Source: Laetiporus sulphureus 93-53
Taxonomy: Eukaryota; Basidiomycota; Agaricomycetes; Polyporales; Laetiporaceae
DNA length: 64,000 nt
NCBI RefSeq assembly: GCF_001632365.1
Contig: NW_024468527.1
Location: 142,440 to 206,439 of the forward strand
Reading direction: 5' to 3'
This document shows, piece by piece, positions 55,801-64,000 of this stretch. Both the position numbers and the translations under genes were made by a program. The first letter of the stretch is position 1, and the number at the start of each line of letters is the position of its first letter. The notes beneath the pieces are model-generated. The model was given only the letters and a program-made list of their open reading frames with translations, had not been told where the DNA came from and searched no databases.

Positions 55801-58312
55801 CCGGGGCGGGCATTCCCTGTCGACGTTCGTTACTTGGAGGATGCTATCGAGTTTACAAAGTGGAGAATCACAGAGAGTTCCCCATATGCCAGGCGTGGTG
55901 TGCTAATTCCGAATATACCATTGACTCCTTTCTGATGTTCTGTTTCATTCAGGCAAGGACAAGTTCCACGCGGGCAAAGTGCAGGTTGAGTGGTCCGAGG
56001 ATACCGCACCGGCCGATGACGACGATGACGAAGGGGCTCAAGAGAATGTGAAGCTGGAGAAACGATATTCTGCCAATACTGCTGCCACTATCAACCTCCT
56101 TGATGAGCGCGTTATTCCCTATGAACTCATCATCCGCTTACTAGAGCAAATCTGTTTCAACGACCAAGCATACTCTTCATATTCATCTGCTATCTTGATC
56201 TTCATGCCAGGCATAGGTGAAATTCGCAGGCTCAACGACATGCTCATGGAGCATCCTTCGTTCGGTTCAGAAACTCAGTTCACAGTCTATCCACTCCATT
56301 CCACCATTTCTAGTGAAAACCAGAATGCTGTCTTCGACATTCCCCCACAGGGCATTCGTAAGATAGTCATCGGTACGCCTAGCTGCGCCTCCATTCGAAC
56401 AGGTGGACGACTTATCACGCAACCCTGCAGCCACTAATATTGCTGAGACGGGTATCACAATACCTGACATTACGTGTGTCATCGATACGGGTAAACAACG
56501 AGAGATGAGGTCAGAGGCATTCTCATTTGATCATCAATTTGTGCTAATAAGTCGAACAGATTCGACGAGAAGCGTCAGATTAGTCGGCTCACCGAGACAT
56601 TTGTCGCGAAAAGTAACGCAGCGCAACGACGGGGCCGTGCAGGAAGAGTGCAGTCTGGGCTATGTTTCCATTTGTTCACGAAAATTCGCCACGACACGAA
56701 GGCAAGCTCGCCATTCTATTGAACCGGAATTAATGCTGAGCTTCCCATAAAGATGGCTGCACATCCTGACCCAGAGATGTTGCGACTTAGCTTGAGTGAA
56801 CTTGCACTGCGCATCAAGATCATGAAAGTGAAGCTAGGGACATCTATCGAAGACGTACTGTGCAAAGCTTTGGATCCACCTTTACCTGTCAACATCCAGA
56901 GGGCTGTGTCGGCTCTCGTAGAGGTACGTTGCATTTTCTTTTTTTTTTGACTCGACCAGCATTTGCTGATCTTGCTGCTCCAGGTCAGGGCCTTAACATC
57001 ATTGGAAGAAATCACTCCGATGGGACGGCTTCTGAGCAAATTACCTACCGATGTCCACCTCGGAAAGTTCCTGCTCATAGCGACACTCTTCCGCTGCTTG
57101 GACCCTGCTCTTACCATTGCCGCTACTTTGAACTCCAAGTCGCCCTTCATGTCTCCTCTAGGTTATGAGCAAGAGGCTGAGCGTGCTAAGCTATCTTACC
57201 GTATCGGTGCGTGTCACGAGCGTGGAAAGTTAGGAGGAATTCACTCTCAATTTGTTGGACAGAGAACTCCGATTTTATGACCATCCATAACGCCTTTGCG
57301 AGCTGGCGTCAAGCATGCGCGAATGGGATTGGTCGGAAGTACTGCAAGCGCAACTACTTGAGCTATCAGGTAAGATCTATGACACGCGTTTACACCTTCT
57401 CATATCACATGCTTTACAGAACCTGCAACAAATAGAAGAGTTGCGTCAGCAATTCCTTGGGTAAGTCTCGCTACTTCTCCCGGAGCTAAATGCGCCTTAC
57501 GTTAGCTTGTCAGCGACTTGGTTGACTCCTCCTTCATCCAAGTGAGCGACTCTTTCGCGCAAGAGCTCAGCAGGTGTGTTTTGTGCTTCATCACAACGGC
57601 GTTCCGACGTTGAAACACGCCATGCAGAGCGCGCTATAGCCGTGGCAGAACACGTTTCGTCTCGGTACCTGCAGCGTTCGACGCGAACACGGGCAATGTG
57701 TTCCTTTTACATGCATCCCTGTGTGCTGGGTTGTATCCCAAGATACTCGCCGTTGATCCTTTGAAGGAGGTGATGAAGACTGTCACGAACAACCAATCCG
57801 CCTCATTCCATCCCTCCTCCGTGAATTTCGGCAGGAGACCTAGTAGCTTCGGCGTCAACCATCTCTGCTATTTCACTCTCATGTAAGTCGAATGTATACC
57901 ATATGACTACAACTCATTTTCTGGCAGGCAATCGAAGAGGCTTTATGCATGGGAAACTGCTCCTGTGGATGACGTTGCGTTGGTTCTCCTGTGTGGGGAG
58001 CCGGAATTTAAGGTGATGCATGCTGCTCATGAGTTACCGTGGAACAATTTTAAACGAAGATGCATACAGCTGGCCTCCGATGCCGTTTATATTGACCGAA
58101 AGATCAAGTTCCGCGTCCCAGCCAAGTCTGGCATCGCGTTGAAACTCTTGCGTAACCAGCTTGATATGATAGTTTCCACTCAGATGCGTCAGAAACCTTT
58201 GATGGAATCGCAGACACTGTGGAATAATCTTGCAATGATGGTGTTGGGCAAGATTAGACCGAAGGATTCGGAGGACCACCGAGAGAACATAACACTGGTA
58301 GTTCATCGATAG
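52811..58312 (+). CDS. DExH-box RNA helicase, DHX29/DHX57/YLR419W type
   Basis: Starts [16 protein letters not shown] at 52811; first exon probably ends at 53219. A UBA-like helical block ([29 protein letters not shown]) and a Ser/Asp-rich linker precede the helicase core. Core motifs: I GETGCGKST (across an intron at 55103), Ia [16 protein letters not shown] (55540-55605), [17 protein letters not shown]. Winged-helix/ratchet and OB parts follow ([48 protein letters not shown]). The protein probably acts on structured RNA or ribosomes, as DHX29 does in scanning. The intron at 56702-56752 needs a GC donor (AAG|GCAAGC). A 57-nt intron at about 58013-58069 is in frame if retained. Confidence 0.88.
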
Positions 58313-58543
58313 GTAGGTATTGCTATACTAGAACGTACTCAAATTACACCAGCGGGTTGTCGTCCTCTCAACTGTAAAATGTCTCGTCGCAGACTGTACG
58401 CACTACAGCTTGACCCTTTTCGCACGTCATCTTCATAGATGGGGTGCAGCGTGATGATCGTGAACCTGAGATCGATTGCACGAGAGAATCGTGGGCGTAG
58501 AGCATAACTATCGACGAGATGAAAAGAAAGCGACACAGCAATT

Positions 58544-59148
58544 CTACTCCTCATCTTCATCATCAGCGGCGCTCCTGCAGATGAGAAATTGAGTAAATGC
58601 AAGAATCGCCAGGACAGGAAAATTTCGTACTGGATGTTGTAGAAGCGGAGCTGATAGGTATCCTTCGACGGAGCGACGACACTGTGCTCGGGTCAGCTCA
58701 TGATATCTATTGGCTTGCGATAATGATACCCACCGAATCCAGTCACGGAGAGAGTTCTTCTTAAGGAACTTCTTCGTGTAGTACTTCAAAGCCCGCTTGG
58801 AGAGTTTGACGTTCGAAGTCACAGTGATTTTGACATCACCTACAATTATATGAGCCGACGGACGAATCTACATTGATATAACCTACATACCATCGCGGAC
58901 GATCTTCACGTTGTCACCGAGCTGGCCTGTCTTGCCATCAATCTTGACACGGTCATGCAAGAACTTCTCGAAGGCCGCTCCGTCAAAGATACCGTCCTTT
59001 GCGGGATTAGAGTAGTCAATTATGAACTTGTGCTTGGTGGCAGAAGCTTTTCCGGAGGCAGCCTTAGGCTAGGATACAGGAAAAAGAGCACCTCAGTGTG
59101 AGCCTACTGAGAAGATAACTCAGCAAAGCTGCACCAAGGACGAACCAT
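58544..59148 (-). CDS. RPL22: 60S ribosomal protein eL22
   Basis: Exons: 59148-59146 (only ATG), 59068-58891, 58839-58734, 58681-58631, 58574-58544. The product is about 122 residues. It reads [20 protein letters not shown], then a [20 protein letters not shown] block, [20 protein letters not shown] and [39 protein letters not shown] strand follows. The acidic tail is DDEDEE. This is the eL22 family, located at the exit-tunnel side of the large subunit. As for eS28, the first coding exon is ATG alone. Divergent from CBF5, start codons 256 bp apart. Confidence 0.95.
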
Positions 59149-59404
59149 CGTGACGGCGAGATGTAAAGTGGGCGTCGAGTCTTGAGGACGATGTGATTGA
59201 GGGCCACAATTCCAAACCTAGTTGTTAGCGTAAGTCACATGCAGAGGTACTGTACAGTTACAGTGCAAATGCTCCCACGATCGGTTATAGCCGATAGTTC
59301 CCCAGATTTGGAGACATAGTTCTCACGATTCTATGTGTGATATTGGGCGAAATTGTGGCCAAGTCGCAGGGTGAAGAGCGCTGAAAACTTCAGCCAGGAC
59401 AGCC
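59149..59404. promoter_or_regulatory. Divergent RPL22/CBF5 promoter
   Basis: 256 bp between the start codons of a ribosomal protein gene and a rRNA-modification enzyme gene. Coordinated transcription of the pair is plausible. No specific element is assigned. Confidence 0.5.
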
Positions 59405-61195
59405 ATGGTTGCTGCAAAGGTCCTCACTCGCGACCAAGTCGTATCTGCACAGCTTCAGGGCGACTATGTCATCAAGTCGGAGAGCTCTGTGCCCCAGCTC
59501 GATACTTCTCAATGGCCCCTTCTCTTGAAGAACTATGACAAGCTACTTGTGCGATCTGCGCACTTTACACCGATTCCGTCTGGATGCAGTCCATTGAAAC
59601 GAGACATCACGAGTTATGTCAAGTATGTGAATCTCTTGTGGTTGATTATTTACTGCTGAACGATGGTCTTGCAGGTCTGGTGTCATAAACCTTGACAAAC
59701 CTTCCAACCCTTCATCGCACGAAGTGGTAGCTTGGTTGAGACGAATTCTAAGAGTAGAGAAGACTGGGCATAGCGGAACCCTTGACCCCAAGGTCACTGG
59801 CTGCTTAATAGTCTGCATTGATCGCGCGACGAGGCTTGTCAAATCGCAACAAGGTGCAGGAAAGGAGTATGTTGCGGTGCTCCGCCTTCACTCCAGTCTT
59901 CCAAATTCCACTGCGCTCCCTCGCGCCATTCAGACTCTCACTGGTGCTCTCTTCCAACGGCCGCCATTGATCTCAGCTGTCAAGCGTCAGCTCCGTATAC
60001 GCACGATCTACGAATCCAAGCTCCTCGAGTTCGACGAGAAGCGCAACCTCGCCGTATTCTGGGTCTCATGTGAGGCCGGGACATACATTCGAACATTGTG
60101 TGTACATCTGGGATTGCTGTTGGGAGTAGGTGGACATATGGAAGAGTTGCGGAGAGTCCGAAGCGGTGCCTTGAGCGAAAACGACAACATGGTCACGATG
60201 CATGATGTGCTTGATGCTCAGTGGCTGTATGATAATACACGAGATGGTACGTTGTTTTCGTGAGCCGCTCTCAGATCTGATGCTGACGCATGGATCAGAA
60301 TCGTACCTGCGGCGCGTCATTAGACCGCTGGAGTCATTGTTGATAGGCTACAAACGCATCGTTGTCAAGGACAGCGCCATCAACGCCGTATGCTACGGTG
60401 CAAAATTGATGATCCCTGGACTGTTGCGTTACGAGGCGGATATCTCGCTCAACGAGGAGGTTGTCCTTATGACTACCAAAGGTGACGCGATATCACTCCT
60501 GACCACGATTGAAGTTACTTATCAGTCATCAGGCGAAGCGATTGCGTTGGCCATCGCACAAATGTCAACCGTTGAGCTTGCAACATGCGATCACGGCGTC
60601 GTCGCGAAGGTGAAGCGTTGCATCATGGAACGTGACACCTATCCTCGCCGTTGGGGTCTTGGACCTAAGGCGATGGAGAAGAAGAAGATGGTTAAGGACG
60701 GCAAGCTCGGCAAGTACGGTGAGAAGATTGAAGGCGTCACACCTGCGGAGTGGAGTAGAGACTACGTTGATTACTCGCGGGAGGTAAGTTCCAACTCCTG
60801 TTCCTTAATCTCGTTAACTCACGCCGCCGTAGCAACCTGCTGCGGGCCCATCAACAATCACTATCGGCGCTCCAGAGCGTCCAGCTGCTCCTGTACCCGC
60901 TCCTGAGTCCAGCCCATCGAAGGAGAAGGAGAGGATAAAGGACAAGGAGAAGAAGCGCAAGCGCAAGTCAGAGGTTCCTGATGCTGTTGGTGACGTATCC
61001 ACGGTAGTCGAAGACAATGCAGACGAAGATGACGTAGCACGGGCAGAGCGCAAGCGGCTCAAGAAAGAGAAGAAGGCGAAAGAGAAAGAGGTAGCGGAGA
61101 AGGGCGAGGATGCAGAAGACGAGGAAGCGCGGAGAGAGAGAAAGCGTCTGAAGAAGGAAAAGAAGGCGCGTGAGTCTATGGGTGGTGAACCGTGA
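59405..61195 (+). CDS. CBF5: H/ACA snoRNP pseudouridine synthase Cbf5 (dyskerin)
   Basis: Exons: 59405-59622, 59675-60246, 60299-60783, 60833-61195. Cbf5 makes pseudouridines in rRNA and snRNA as the catalytic subunit of H/ACA snoRNPs in the nucleolus. Landmarks: the N-terminal [20 protein letters not shown] and GCSPLKRDI, the TruB block [20 protein letters not shown] with catalytic Asp in [14 protein letters not shown], then [20 protein letters not shown] and [18 protein letters not shown], the PUA domain [20 protein letters not shown] and [15 protein letters not shown] Lys-rich nuclear tail contains two similar units starting [11 protein letters not shown]. Length is about 545 residues, as for fungal Cbf5. 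Confidence 0.95.
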
Positions 61196-62656
61196 TGCAC
61201 AGTGTGCTGTGAGCTTGGATGTGTAGTATACGCTTGATTTCAATGGAATCTTGTGCTCCAGAAAATTGACTCGTCAGCCGCGGTTATGATAGTCGTGAGT
61301 GCTCATTTGCTTATATGTCATGTAGATCTGTCTGCGTAGATCAGTGTCCACAAACGATATTTGACACCGTGGCCTTGCATAAAGTCCGAGGCATAAAGTT
61401 CAGCTGCGAATTCGTTCAAAAGAACTCGCTGCGCTTATACGAACTTAGCTGCGCTCGCGCTAATCGTACCGGCGATGTACGGATTTCATGACATGCCTAA
61501 CGATCACTTGATCAGTCAGCCCAATGCAAATTAACCCGAATCTTCATAGCAAAGCTCCAGTTGGACTCAGAATCCAGGCTGCGAGTGCCTACGCCAGTGG
61601 TCAAAGCAAGATTGTCCATCAATATAGCCAATCAGCTGAATTCGTGACCAGTTTCGGCAGGTACAGTGATTCGTTGCAGAGCGCTCGAGCCACCCCCGTA
61701 CCCCAGCTTGCTGCCTGCGATGTTGTGACAAGAAAGACAACGTCTGTCTCGATTATACACGTGCATTAAAATCTTCTATTGGCAAATCCACATATTGCAG
61801 TGTTCTCTGCACTAAGCGAACGGGGAAACTGTCAACGGCTGCTCATCTGAGACTAATTCTAGTAGTATCATATACTTGGCGACGCGCTAGCCTAGTCGCA
61901 CTTGCTGCCGTTTCATCTCAATTGAAAGGAGTTTTGACCATCCGATAAGCTGCAGAATGTGGATTGGGACATCCCATCATGAGCTTAGCCACGGATATCA
62001 AAATCAATTTCTGACGATTTTGCATCCCTGTCCGCTGGCGGTGCGCATGCCCTACAATTGATTCTGATGGCTCAGACTACACAACCCGTGGATCGGGTGA
62101 AGGCCCTACGTGAACCATGGTCGTCAAGCGGCTGTACCCGCCATCAGTCGTTACAGCGCCGGAATTCCGGACAGTACTGCTGTCTCAGGGTCCTAAACTG
62201 CCCTACCAGTATACCTATGGCGGTGATGCCGCCAGAACCATCACAATGTCAGCATCATGCGTACGTCGCAAGGAGAAACACAAATGAAGCAATCCGGCTT
62301 GCGCATCACTGCTCGCAGTGTTTTGATGGCGACGCTGATGGCAATGCTATGAGGGGCAGTGTTCGACGTCCGGTCAAGGTGCTAGAACGTGTCAGCGAAC
62401 ATGTGGCTCAACGAGTAGCATCTATTCTTCAGCTTCCAGATGCTGCAATCGATGGTCTCGAAACACATCAAGTCGCCGAGCAACCGGATGATCCCAACTG
62501 CTGCACTAGAGCGCACCTATTAAACGGTGCCTTCGCAGGAGGGTCCTCATCTACGCTCTTCCCTCTTGTAATACTTCTCCTTTCTATATATTACTCTTAG
62601 CTTTCGTCGGATTTCAGCCAAAGACTCTACCTTGACGGTATAGCCGATCTGTCACG
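61196..62656. other. Gene-poor interval (1.5 kb)
   Basis: Between CBF5 and the MAP kinase. A 180-codon plus-strand frame (62058-62600) lacks recognisable homology and splice context; it could be a relic. The last 80 bp before 62657 look like a kinase promoter and leader. Confidence 0.4.

Positions 62657-64000
<1,344 letters not shown>

Noticed and set aside
60814..61200. 128-codon minus-strand Ser/Phe-rich frame
   Set aside because: Antisense of the Lys/Glu-rich Cbf5 tail.
62058..62600. 180-codon plus-strand frame before the MAP kinase
   Set aside because: Looks partly protein-like but no family match or start context; kept only as a possible relic.

Overview
The window is nuclear DNA of a filamentous basidiomycete, most likely an agaricomycete. 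It is gene-dense and uses both strands. Nearly every g­ene is cut by many short introns of about 50-65 nt with CTNAY-type branch sites. The recognisable proteins are fungal, and several families match basidiomycete forms. There is no operon structure, no CRISPR array, and I saw no tRNA or rRNA gene. Gene models below were spliced by eye from GT-AG or GC-AG signals, reading phase and protein-family conservation.

Layout. 1-14 kb: the 5' end of a probable mitochondrial protein gene (-), a Cdc11-type septin (+), an MIT-domain protein (+), an Ies1-like INO80 subunit (-, copy 1), an erythromycin-esterase-family protein (+) and a single-pass Ser/Thr-rich membrane protein (+). 14-25 kb: a large alpha/beta-hydrolase with a long disordered N-terminus (-), an F-box/LRR-like protein (-), a 646-bp hairpin element, an amino-acid transporter with apparent frame breaks (+), an LPLAT acyltransferase (+) and a small unclassified gene (+). 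25-37 kb: a gene-poor 2-kb stretch, a second Ies1-like gene (+, copy 2), an agaricomycete hypothetical (-), LYS1 (-), KAE1 (+), a GT8 glycosyltransferase (-) and eS28 (-). 37-45 kb: a MITE with TA ends, lipoyl synthase (-), CMC1 (+), PEX11 (-) and fumarase (+). 46-64 kb: the INO80 ATPase (+), a DHX29-like DExH helicase (+), eL22 (-), CBF5 (+) and the 5' part of a Fus3/Kss1-class MAP kinase (+).

Themes. (1) INO80 remodelling: the catalytic ATPase and two diverged copies of an Ies1-type subunit lie within 45 kb. (2) Head-to-head pairs share short promoters: LYS1/KAE1, LIP5/CMC1, PEX11/FUM1 and eL22/CBF5. Two of these pairs are functionally related: two mitochondrial proteins, and two ribosome-biogenesis proteins. 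(3) Splicing: six introns are best explained by GC-AG sites, several introns have a length divisible by three, and both ribosomal-protein genes have a first coding exon that is only the ATG. (4) Mobile DNA is limited to two non-autonomous foldback or TIR elements. No transposase gene was recognised.
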